This document shows, one piece after another, positions 1 through 10,759 of a DNA stretch of 64,000 nucleotides; position 1 is the first letter of the stretch; every line of letters begins with the position of its first letter. The notes under the pieces were generated by a model. The model was not told the DNA's origin. It saw nothing but the letters and a program-made list of their open reading frames with translations, and did no database searches. The DNA comes from Blepharisma stoltei (lineage: Eukaryota; Ciliophora; Heterotrichea; Heterotrichida; Blepharismidae): NCBI GenBank assembly GCA_914767885.1, contig CAJZBQ010000009.1:310001-374000 (forward strand), written 5' to 3'. A program made the translations under genes and the position numbers.

Positions 1-42
1 GAATTTTTTAAATTTTGAAAACAAAAATTTTTTCGCTCATAG
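1..42. mobile_element. Right end of a family A MITE (IES), cut by window start
   Basis: The AT-rich stretch ends in TTTTTTCGCTCATAG followed by TTA at 43-45. This resembles the GCTCAC...GGGAG+TNA termini of the other family A copies in the window, in a degenerate form. The cyclase reading frame on the minus strand is lost to its left, so an insertion in the gene is the simplest reading. Its left end is outside the window. Confidence 0.55.
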
Positions 43-3000
43 TTAGCATTTTTACTATTTGCTTTGGTCTTTTATTTGAACTTCAGGCAGTAAATCCTAC
101 AATATCAGCAAATAGTAAAGTAACATCTTGCAGCTTATCAGTAATAGATTTGTCTTGCTTCATGTTTTCTAGGACATGGGGTGGCATCATTTGCACTAAT
201 AACTTGTCAGTCTCTTGAATTTCCCTCTCTGCTAAATGTTGTAAATTGAAATTTATTCTCACCCTTTGTTCACGTGAATAAACTGCAGAAGTGTTTATAA
301 TTGCAAATCCAAACACCAATAAAATATTAGCTAAATCTGATCCATTTAAAGCCGCTGCAATAACCCATGGTGTAAATATCCCAATACTCACTAAAATAAT
401 GGCAGAAAGCGGCATGTCTGATGCGTGGTTAAGTATAATAATGATGTACATAATTTCAAGGGCTATAAGGTCATCACTAAATTTTTTGTCATCAAAAATA
501 GAATAAAGAACCGTAATTAGCATCAAAAGAAGCACTGGGATGGTAAAAAGTGGGTAGAACCTCATCTTGTTCATTAATCTGTGGATAACAATAAGCCCTA
601 TTAATGCTCCCACAATAACTATTCTCATAATACTTATATTAGCATCAGAATATCCTGATAGAAGTCATGCTTCTAATATAGAAACCGCTAAAAGCATGCC
701 ATACGCAATAACAGCAGTTGATAATCCAAGTAGTACAGTTACATAATTTCTCAAGGTCTGCTCCAGTCTGAACTTCTTCTGGTTTTCCGTTTCCCTGATT
801 GAAAAATCACAAATTTTGACTGGCTTGATTATTCCTGGGTCATTTTTTTTAAATGCAGATTTTTTGTCAGAAATATCGAAATGAGTTAAACTTCGACTGA
901 TATTATATGTATCGTCATCTTCATCATCAAACTGAGGATCAAAATTCTGAGCAATAGGAGGGTTGTTCATCATTGTGTTCATTGGCAAGATTATATCTTC
1001 CACAGATCCTTCAATTGATTCAGTGACAATAAAAGTTTTCATGAGTCCTTTACCTTTTGCTTCAACCTCTTTTGGTTCAAATTTCAAGCCATTATGATTT
1101 TCAAGGAGCTTATAAGTATCCTTTGAAATTTGTATCGCATTTGTCTGCTCCAACGTTGAGCACATTCTACTAGCTGTATTAACAGTATCGCCGACCAAAG
1201 AAAACTGAGGCTTATGATATCCTACAACACCAGAAGTTACTGGTCCAGAATTTATCCCAATTTTCACTTGTAATGTGGACCCATATTTTAATTTGATTGA
1301 TTGGATTTCTCTGATAATTGCAAGGCTCATTTCTATGCATCTTCTGGCATGAGTCACTTCTTTTAGATGTTTACTCATTTCAAGTTCACTGTCTTTTAAT
1401 CCTGCACAGGCCATATAAGTTTTACCTACTGTTTCAATTTTTGTTACACCGATGGTGTCACACATTTGGTCGAATTTTTGGAAAATTTGATCTAAAAAAG
1501 TTGTAAGCTCATTTGGATTGTATTCTTTACAGATTCTATCGAAATCATAGATATCACAAAAGAGGACGGTGACTGTGCCTTGATCTTCAGCAATATATCG
1601 GGCACCTTTTTTAACTCGGTTTCTTACGAATGAAGGAAGCAAATAGCTTAATATTGTTTGGATTTTTTCTACAGCATTTTCTGTAATATTCATCAACTTG
1701 TGCTCTTCTCTTTTAGATTTGTCAAGAAAATAGCCAATGAATGCAGAAGTTACTGAAATAGCTATCCTTTGCTACACAAACCTCGATTTTTCTATAAAAA
1801 ATAAATGGTTTTTTTATTATTCATTATAATTGTGTTACTATCAAAATCATTGATTTTATTATTAATAAAATAGCTTCAGTGTTCCCATATAGAAATTTCC
1901 CATAGATGGCGCTGTTTGCCCTTGATTTGCCCATGAGAAAAATTTTTTGGTTTGACCAAACCATATGGGACTGGTCGAACCAAAAAATTTCCCCAGTGGG
2001 CAAATCAAGGGCAAACAGTGCTATCTATGGGAAATTTCTATAGCTGGAATTGCCTATATAATAAATCAAAAGTGCCATTAGGAATAATCCAATATTGATA
2101 ATATTCAACAGCGTAATGCTCAAATAGTCAACATCAAACAAAATATAAGAAATTGCTGGTACCATTGACGTCGATAAAAGTCCTGTTTTTTCATAATTAG
2201 CATCACTTATTGCCATCGCAATAATAAAAAGAAAAATAATGGCGAGCGTGTAAAACACATAATGTCGCTTAAAATAGTCAAGCATTACTAACAGCAATAC
2301 AGCTGAAAAGGCCAATACCATTACAATCCTTATCACGGTATAAGATAGTGATGGACTCTGCACGACGACTTCATAAATTGTCCAAAACAATAAAATGATC
2401 CATATAAGGCCGCAAATCAATCGATACATTAATATATGGTCGTGGATATAGTGATCTCTATATAGGTTTTCTATATAAGGAGAAATAAATTTCAGCATTC
2501 AATTCATATCAAATTTGTTTTTTTCATTATTGGATTTTCATATTGATGAGTCTCGATATGCATTGAGTAATCCACCTGAATAATTCGCGAGCCTGCTAAA
2601 TTCAATTTCTTCAGCTTTTTCAGGGGCTACCATTATTAATTCCCTCATACTTGGTTTGAATAAAATAATATAAGCTTTATAGAAGTATCCTGGGACGATT
2701 GCTAATAATGGAGTTATAAGAAAAGAGATAAGGGAAATTGGAAATTTAGAAATTTCAGTGCCAATTCCAAGCTGCTCCCAATTAGGGAATTTATATTCAT
2801 TTGATATGCATATATAGCCAACAAGGAGAGCCAAGGAAAGAATATGGGAAATGCAATATAGTATGTTATAAGAAAATGTGTCAATTCATATTTGATATAG
2901 AGCCACAAAAACAGTTGATATAAACATTGTTGTTCCAAACAGATTTTGATCTTCACTAAATCCATCATTATTTATTGCTTTATCAAACACTTCACTTACA

Positions 3001-6000
3001 AGCAGAAGAATGATGGCAGCCTGAACAATTGACAAAGTTGAGTAATAAACTAATTTTTTCCAGCTAAAAAGCTTATTTACAATCCCTTGCACATAAATTT
3101 GAGGATGTTCAAAAATTTTAGCTCTCTCTATATCAAGATCGAAAACTCCAAGCATAAATAACGGAAACGTTGTATATAATAAATTATAGCCCACAAGTAA
3201 TCCTGAGTTATATATAGTTGCTCCTGAGTAATCACTCATAAAAATATACCCAAAAGTTACAGCAGTCAATATAAAATTTTTGTAAAAAAATAAAAGAATG
3301 ATTCTGGACATTCTTGTGTAGTTTCTATGTCCATATAGAAGGAGAAGGTCTTTTAATACAGAAAAATGCTCAACAGAGACTTCACAGAAGTTAGAAGCAT
3401 GGCTATGAGTTTTACCTTGAATTCCTACACCAATGTCAGCTCCTTGAATCATTGAAATGTTACTATTCCCTGCTCCTATGGCTAGCACAACTGGTTTAAA
3501 AGACAAATTTTCTTTTAGAAGCTTGACTAAATTGTCTTTGTCTTTTGGCAATAAATCATGAAAACATACACATTTTGCAGCTAGTAAGACACATGCCATG
3601 AGCTTTCTTGAATCTTGGTCGCTTAAAGCTATTTCAAAAGATTTTCTATCTAAAGACACTGAAAAATTGACGGTTTCAGGGAAAAAATGTTTAGAAAGGT
3701 AGTCATCTGCAACAAGTGTTGAGCCGATTTTTAGTAATGATTGATAAGCTAAAGTAGCATTGCCTGCCGTGCTGATTTCTTCTAAAATTATAGAAGCTTC
3801 TTCTAAGTATTCACTAACTCCCTTCTTCCGTGAGTGAACAAAACCATTAGAAAAAATCCCTATTTTTTTGCCAAAAACCGACCCTGTGAGTTAACAAAAA
3901 TTTTTTTAATAGAAAAATTTTTTTATGAAAAAAAAAATTGATATATAAGTGATAATTAGTATAATGAAATCTATAGCTAATTCTGTTTAATTTTAAAAAA
4001 AATTGCGTTTTAAAACATAAATTTTATAAATTAAATTAATATTTGCTTTCCAATTTTTGCGAATTAGGATTTTTTAAAATTTCGAAAAAAAAACAAATTT
4101 TCTATAAAATTTATATATAAAATTTTTTTAAAAAAAAAACTAACCCCCCATGTGAACGAACAAGATTTTTTTTTTTCCACTCACGCACGAGGGGGAGTAA
4201 CAATACTGTCTGTTTCAGGATTATCTTCATTGTCATTTAATGCTTTCTCTTTAGGAGCACTATTAAATCTTGCTAGTTGCTGAGGAGCAGCAAAAGTAGG
4301 TAATTTACTCCTTGCTATTTCATGATAAATATGAGTTGCTATTACTCTTTGCAGCATTTTGGTGATCCCATATACAGAAGTTGCTCCTTTAATATGAACA
4401 AGTGAAGTGTGAGAATTTAAAAGCTTTGCCCCATATGCAGACTGAATAGTGTTATCTTCAGAATCCCCACTTGCCAGCCATAGCTTTATTCCAGCTTTTT
4501 GGAGAGCCTCTACACATTCAATAGTTTCAGGCAAAATTGTATCTTTAATACCTACAATTCCAAGAAAATCTGCATTTTTTTCAAATTCTGAATAAATGTT
4601 TTCGTATTTGTAATTGATATTTAAAGGGGAGCACCTTGCAATTTCTATTTTCTGAAGGAAATCTTTTAGTTCTTCATTAGAAAGCACCTTGCGAGCTAGA
4701 AAAACTGGCTTTGTTCCTTCATTAATAATTTTCTTTGCGTCAAATAGAAGATTCAGCCTGATATCATCATTTTTTAGCAAAGGTATAATAGCTTCATATG
4801 ACCCTTTTATATACATTATGGCAGGTTCTTTTATATATAAATTAAAATGGCAGGGCGAAAGCAACCTATCCTCTTAAACACCTGTAACTGGGGTAATCCA
4901 AGGACCTTGTGGAATGGAGGATGACGTTTGGAATATGTATCTGACCAGGTTTTACTTGGTTTGGTGGAGCGCAAAGTCAGATTAGGATGATTGCAGCTGA
5001 TCAGGTCAAGGCATTATCTTGGAGAAAGATGGGACTCCGATTTGGAAAGGGAGAGACTCAGGAACACCAGTGAGGTTCCTTCTGACCAATTGAGACAATT
5101 TCCCAGCGCGATACCAGGTGTTACGTCCTGAGCTACAAGATTCCATCTTGGCCAAGAGGTAACCAGAAAATTGATTTTTCTGGAGGCCGAACCCTTTAGC
5201 GTACGGCATTATGGCCTCGCACCTCTAGTCGCGGGTAGCGAGTACAAGCCCTCACCCGTGAGGAGCAACACAATAAGAAGCCGTGCCCAGGCTGGCAAGC
5301 AACAGTGGAGCGTTACAGAGGTGAATATGGTCCGCTTGACCAGCCTACAGAGAGCTTCTCTTATAATCTTAGTTTATATTTTAAGTTTAGGCAGGTTCTT
5401 TTTCTCCTGCTCTAACGATAACCCTTGCTTTTTTCGAATTACTATTGCTCGGCTTTGATCCAAGTATTGTATAAGAATACTTATGGTCATTTATCTCAAT
5501 TTCACAAGAATTCGTAGAATTTGATAGGATTTTTATTCCTAAATCTAAACTAAAAGCACTTAGTGCTTTGTCATCTGGTGAAAGACTTGAGATTTTGTTT
5601 GGAAAAGCTGACTCCCTTTTCTCTTTAAATTTGAACAAAAAATCTTGTTCTAATTTAAAGGAGGTTAATTTTTTTTTAAAAAATATTAATATTCTCTCTA
5701 TAAAATATTTTTAAAATATTAAATTAAACGAATTTTAATTTATTTTTATAGAAAATTAATTCAAAAACTTTATCAATTTGGTGTGAAAGCTGTTTAAATA
5801 ATATTCTACTTGCACTTTTCAATTAAATTAGTTTAAAAATAATTTTATAAAAATTCTTATTTTCACATATTTTAATTTTCCTAAATTTTGTTCCTATTAA
5901 AGGAGAAAATTTACAGATATTTTGTTCCAATTTAAAGGAGGAGGGGAGTGAGTTAGATACAGCTAAGCACTTTAAAAACTCTGTTTTTTGTTCACTGGAT

Positions 6001-7361
6001 TTATCTCTAAGTTCTTCTGAAAGCTTTTCGAATGATTTCGCCTCATCTTTAGGGCCTTCGCTGCTAAAACGTTCAGTGTAATTAATATTAAAAGCAGCTG
6101 GCTTCAAAAATAATGTTTTTTCTTCATCAGAAATCAGATTTTGCTCATTATTTTCAACCCTCCTATATATTTCTGAGTCAATCATGCATAATTGAACTGT
6201 AAACTCGCATTCAGTAAGGGCCCCGCTTTTGTTCAATAAAACATATTCAACTTGTCCAAGGTCTTCATTAATATCTCCAGTTTTAAAGTTTATCCTTTGC
6301 CTTGAATTTATTTGTATGTAAATTACTTGAAGGATTCTTATGATGTCCATGGTCACAAAAAGGGATATTGGGATAATATTGTTAAAAAGCAAAGTAAACG
6401 TCACAAACATTTCAGGAAGAGAATAAGTTGAGTATGAATATCGGTCTGAACTCTCTGATATATAATAATAAGCACAGATAGAAAAAACAACTAGACCAAA
6501 TAGTATTAGCAAAATGATCCCGACCCATCTATTTATTCTTCTTTCTAGAGAGCTTGTCTTCTTAATAGGCTTTCTTGTGTTCAGCAATGTTTTGGTGTCA
6601 TGCCCAGTATATACAATTAATCCAATTGCCCAGGATGTCCCATTTAACTTAGCACCCCTAAAAAGCGCTTGTTCTGCATGAATATCAAAAGCTTTGGGAA
6701 AACCGTTTAATTTTATCTTTCCTCTAAATTTTGAAAAATCACTATTGGGTTCTCCCATTCTCACCTTGGCTTGGAATTTTTTTAAAATTGAATCATCTTC
6801 TACAGAGTTTAAAAATCGCTGGATTTCAGAAATTTTTTTAATTTCCTTGAAAATCGCATTTCCAATAATACCTGTAGTGTCTAAGTATACTTGCTCTTTT
6901 TCCTTTTCAGATGCTAATAAAATCATGTCAGCTGGCACAATGTCTCCATCATTTAGCAAGACAATATTTCCAACTAGCATATCTTTAGACTGAACTTTTA
7001 CAAAGTTTTCCCCGTTTCAGCGACTGTAGAGAATAGTGTTTATTTTTTTATCATCCTTCCACCTATACAAGTCATTATAGGCATCCTTTATAAGGGTAAA
7101 AAATAGGAGTATTGCTAATGGTGCAATTGTGCTTCAAGAGTCTGTTGGGTTTAAATTGATAGGAATTAATTGGAAAACCGATACAAGTAGAAATCATATG
7201 TTTGAAGAACGCTGAAATTGCTCGAAAAGATTCAGTGGGATGATTGTAAGTAGTGTATATCTTGTAGATTTGGCACAATTATTCGGAAATATTGAATTTT
7301 CCACTTTGGCGTTTCCATCAACTTTAAATTCACGCCAATTTGTTTCAGCATAAGATGCCAT
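1..7361 (-). CDS. P4-ATPase-like / guanylyl cyclase fusion (3' end outside window)
   Basis: Starts at the ATG at 7359-7361 ([13 protein letters not shown]). The N-terminal half is flippase-like: the ...[10 protein letters not shown]... entry block, membrane segments, a phosphorylation-site region near residue 375, an N-domain ([10 protein letters not shown]) and a C-terminal membrane bundle. Catalytic motifs are degenerate: NKSGALT for DKTGTLT, SGDS for TGDK, GAGNSN for GDGAND, and no DGET. After more membrane segments comes a first cyclase domain ([31 protein letters not shown]), then six-helix-type hydrophobic DNA, then a second ([14 protein letters not shown]) at the window edge. A first domain resembling mammalian C2 and a second resembling C1 is the inverted order known for ciliate and apicomplexan guanylyl cyclases; the Glu in KIETVG favours GTP. 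In-frame TGA reads as Trp at 665, 2880s, 7120s and elsewhere. Six insertions interrupt it. Very likely a cGMP-producing membrane enzyme whose ATPase half is catalytically dead; that last point is inference. Confidence 0.9.
1764..1875. mobile_element. Short IES, 112 bp, direct repeat AAATAGCT
   Basis: AAATAGCT occurs at 1756-1763 and 1868-1875. The DNA between has stops in the cyclase frame. Removing one repeat plus the interior joins ...[16 protein letters not shown] in frame, continuing a membrane helix. Only about 14 bp separates it from the next insertion at 1890. Confidence 0.8.
1890..2042. mobile_element. Hairpin IES (family H), TA-bounded, 153 bp
   Basis: Near-perfect inverted repeats of about 45 bp (TATAGAAATTTCCCATAGAT... 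against its complement) flank a short loop. TA lies at 1888-1889 and 2041-2042; excision gives NSSYGNTEA in frame on the minus strand. The terminus closely resembles that of the element at 61134-61309, including TGGCGCTG. Confidence 0.85.
3818..4200 (+). mobile_element. Family A MITE (IES), TSD TAA, 383 bp
   Basis: Ends CTCCC...GGGAG with TAA at 3815-3817 and 4198-4200. The left end carries two copies of the CCGTGAGTGAACAAAA-type repeat separated by a spacer; the right end is a hairpin. The centre has GATATATAAGTGATAATTAG and a GCTAATTCTGTTTAATTTTA-like block shared with other copies. Excision restores [12 protein letters not shown] in the cyclase fusion. Confidence 0.9.
4833..5389 (+). mobile_element. 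SINE-like retroelement (IES), TSD GGCAGGTTCTTTT
   Basis: GGCAGGTTCTTTT is repeated at 4820-4832 and 5390-5402. The body aligns by eye with other copies (GTTTGGAAAGGGAGA..., CCCAGCGCGATACCAGGTG..., GAGCTACAAGATT). Collapsing one duplicate restores [17 protein letters not shown] in the ATPase half of the fusion gene. This duplicate contains no TA. An alternative TA-to-TA junction, at 5388-5389 and the second TA of the TATATATA run, would also stay in frame but leave six extra residues. Confidence 0.85.
5612..5951. mobile_element. Family B MITE (IES), TSD TGA, 340 bp
   Basis: TGA at 5609-5611 and 5949-5951 flanks CTCCC...TTTAAATT...GAACAAAA and its complement GTTCCAATTTAAAGGAG...GGGAG. Both ends also carry an internal second copy of the terminal block. 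Excision joins CLAVSNS to [17 protein letters not shown] of the ATPase nucleotide-binding domain. Confidence 0.9.
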
Positions 7362-7720
7362 TAAAATGTATTTTAATACTTAAAAAATATAAAGACTTGT
7401 AACAGCCTTAATTTATAAAACGAATACTTTTAAATTTCCAAATCCGACAGAAAAAAATGCCAAACTCGTTTATCCTTAGATATCAGATTCTTTCGATTTT
7501 ATCAACCAGAAATTAAATATGAAATTTATAAATCATTTCTATTAATCTTACTTTTTAAATAATAATATTTTTCTTTTGAATATGATAAATAAGCTTCCTC
7601 GCAAAAACAATTATTTCCAGCCTTATTATTTTTTGAGTTCTCTAATTATAAAATTTAAAATCTTAAATATGCTATAACTTTCCTATATTTAATATAATTC
7701 ATTTTTCCAAAGAAGCTCAA

Positions 7721-10489
7721 ATGTCCCGACAATTTAAGAAATATTTATTTGAATCTCCATCAGTTGAAAACGGCGAAGAGCCTGAACTCCAGCGCGAAGA
7801 TTTTGAATTTGAAAGAAAACTTGGTGATGGTGCTTTTGGGCAAGTTTGAAGAGTTCGGCATAAATTAACAAATAAATTGTATGCTCTAAAGCAAGTCCCA
7901 AAAGAAAAAGTAATACGAATGATACCTCAATTCTGCAGAGAAGTCTACATTATGTATGAACTTGACCACCCTCATATCATTAAACTTTACAATCATTTTG
8001 AAGATGAAAAATATTTTTGTTTGATTATGGAACTTGCTGAAGGTGGAACTTTATTTAGCAAACTATATAGAGAAAGAAGCTTTGTAGAGCGTGTTGCTGC
8101 ACAATATTTTAGAGAAATTGTGCTTGCGGTAGAGTATTTACATTCGCATATACCAGCAATTATACATAGAGATATAAAACCGGAAAATATTTTGATTGAT
8201 AAGGATGGAAGATTGAAACTTACAGATTTTGGATGGTCAAACTATTATACTGATGATACCCAGACTCCTAGACACACTATGTGTGGAACTTTGGAGTATT
8301 TGCCGCCTGAAATGATAGAAGAAAAAATGCATGATACTTCAGCTGATATATGATGCTTAGGAATTCTATTATTTGAATTATTAGCAGGCATAATTAAATA
8401 TGGAGTCTCAGCGCTTCGCGGTCTGCTATGCCAAATTCCTGCGAGCACATATTTAATTATGTCGGCAAGGTTTTGCTAACCTAGAAATGGGCAGCAATCT
8501 AGATCGGCAATTCCGGTAATATGCCCTAGTCCACTTTCAGGATATGATTTTACCTCAATGGAGAAGTTGGTTCAGAGTTGGAAAGGGCAAGCCTAGCAAA
8601 GTATGCAGGTAATGCCTAGACCATTCGGGCAAATAACTAACGTGAAACTGGGAGTTAAACCCCCATACTTTGAAATTTTTCCTTTCTGCCGATAGTCCAC
8701 TAGAAATTCCATTTTGTGGGATTTTTGTGCTGTCAACCTAAGCAGCAAGCCGCAGAATTTCATAGACTTCCCACTCAACACTGGAGCAGAAAGGCAAGGA
8801 GGAGACGAGAGACACTGAACCCTATTTCGCAAGAGTCATGACGTGAGGCGGTAAGAAGAAAAAAGGTGGTGCTCGAGCCTAAGCTCACCCGATGAGCCAT
8901 CTAAATCAAAGAAATTTTTCCCGCCGACTTTGCAAAGAGGGTAAATTTCCTGCAGGGTTTCTTAGTGACTGCGTTAATATATGCAGCAGCCAAACCTGTA
9001 ATAAGTTTAAACTTAAGAATTATTAACAGGTGATACACCATTTAAAGGAGTGGGAAAGCAAGATATGCTTACCAAGATTACAGTTGCCAAAACAAAATTT
9101 CCAGCTTCTATGTCCCCTTTGGCAAAAGACCTAATTTCCCGTATGCTTGAAAAAGAATCAGTTAAACGAATTTCTGCTCACGAAATAAAAGAGCACCGAT
9201 GACTTTTAGACCATCCTCCTATAAGAGAAACTATCTCTCAAGACCCAGAACTAAAAATCTTACGTATAGATGATAAACCAAAGGTAGAAAAAGGCTATCT
9301 CATCATCAGTACAAATCAAGTCAAAAGATTTGCCAACAAACAAATAAAAATCCAAATACAAACCCCTCCAAAACCTCAAAATAGATCTGGTTCTCAATTG
9401 GAAGCATTTAAAAAAAGCATCGACAAGCTTAAATTGCAGACTGAGAAAAAGATGAGAGATATGAATAATACAAAATCTTTAATCGAAGAAAAGGAAAGGC
9501 ATCATCAGAAACTGAGCCATAACTTGCATGATATTGAGGTTAGAATCGAAGAAAAAAAAGCTGAATATAAAAGACTGGCAGATAATGAAAATAATTTAGT
9601 TGGGAAAATCAATGACCTGGATTTAGAGCTTGATAGGATTAGTAACACTATTGATATGACTTCTCTTACAGAAAAAGCTAGAATTCAGCTAGAAGAATAT
9701 AATGCCAAAGATCAGCTATGCAAGCTTCATAAAGCGCAGCTTGACAAGCTAAGACAAGACGTCAAAACTAAGACTTTAGATATGGCTGAAAAAGAAAGAA
9801 ATCTAAAAATCTGACAAGAAAAGAACTCAAAAAAGAAAGAAAAAATATCAACACATATCAGAAATGAATCTATTGAGATTTTAAGGCTGGAAAAAGAGAC
9901 GGCAACACTTAAAAATAGCATAGTAAAAGATCAAGAAAAATTCATATCGAAAAATGATCAAGCTGTTTCCCAAGAAATGGTGGAATTTATTAAAAAAAGA
10001 TTAAATGAATTAGCAGGAATTAGCAATTTACAGGATAGAATAGCATTGTGCGAAAAGAAAATTTCAGAAAAAGAAAAACTGATTATTGAGTCTAAAATTG
10101 AGTTCGTGGAAAGGCGAGCTGAGCTTTTCAAAGAGATGGAAGAAAAAAGAGCAAAGAGAAAAGAAAATCAAAAAATTCAGACGAAAGAAAATTTTTCTCC
10201 TGTAAAAACTTTAAAATTGAAGCTGGAGGAATCAGAAAATAGAGGGAAAGGATATGAAATAAACCAAAATTTGATCCAAACTAGTAAGAAAAAGATTTCT
10301 GTAACTTATAATTAGGAACTCAAATCAAAAATAGACAGCTTGAACCATAAAATTAATAATGTCCGGAAGAAGAGGTATAGACTTAATCTTGCTAAGAAAG
10401 AAAGGCAGCTGGAGATTGAGGGTATTGAAATGGAGATAGGCTTGGCTAAAGCCAAAATTTTTGAATGTAAGAGCTATTTAGCTTATTAA
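7721..10489 (+). CDS. Aurora-like protein kinase with C-terminal coiled coil
   Basis: ATG at 7721 (MSRQFKKYLFESPS). A complete kinase domain: LGDGAFGQVW glycine loop (W is TGA), ALKQV lysine, HRDIKPEN catalytic loop, DFGW, and CGTLEYLPPEMIEEKMHD, which is the Aurora activation/P+1 signature. Kinase subdomain XI follows, then about 380 residues of charged coiled coil to the TAA at 10487-10489. A 15-nt intron, GTAACTTATAATTAG, lies at 10301-10315. A SINE splits the codons for ELLAG/DTPFKG in subdomain IX-X. Metazoan Auroras lack such a tail; ciliates have many Aurora paralogues, so this is a lineage-specific form. A role at mitotic apparatus or basal bodies is plausible but inferred. Confidence 0.9.
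8389..9016 (+). mobile_element. SINE-like retroelement (IES) in the kinase gene
   Basis: Target duplicates GAATTATTAGCAGG (8375-8388) and GAATTATTAACAGG (9017-9030) differ at one base and contain TA. The 5' end (TAATTAAATATGGAGTCTC) has the hairpin form of this subfamily; the 3' end is a short AT-rich tail. The body matches the copies at 25473 and 55664. Excision gives FELLTGDTPFKG. Confidence 0.9.
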
Positions 10490-10759
10490 TGTTAATATGT
10501 ATTATATAAAGACCAAAATTATTAAAAAAGCTTAATTATTAAAGGCTCTAAGCAGCATTGCTAGCTTTAACTGGATTTTTCGTTATAATTATAAATGTTA
10601 TTTTTCTTCAAAAATTTTATAAGTAGGCTTTTTAATATGTAATCTTTTTAAATCAGCCTTTTGCATTATTATTTCTTAAAATTTTAATTTAGATATAATG
10701 CGAAATTCATGCTCTTAGACATTTCAAAGCAACTTAACTATTAAATTGAAGGCGAGAAA

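Noticed and set aside
5006-5458. Open frames on both strands within 4833-5389
   Set aside because: They lie inside a SINE-like element bounded by a 13-bp duplicate; no protein family is visible.
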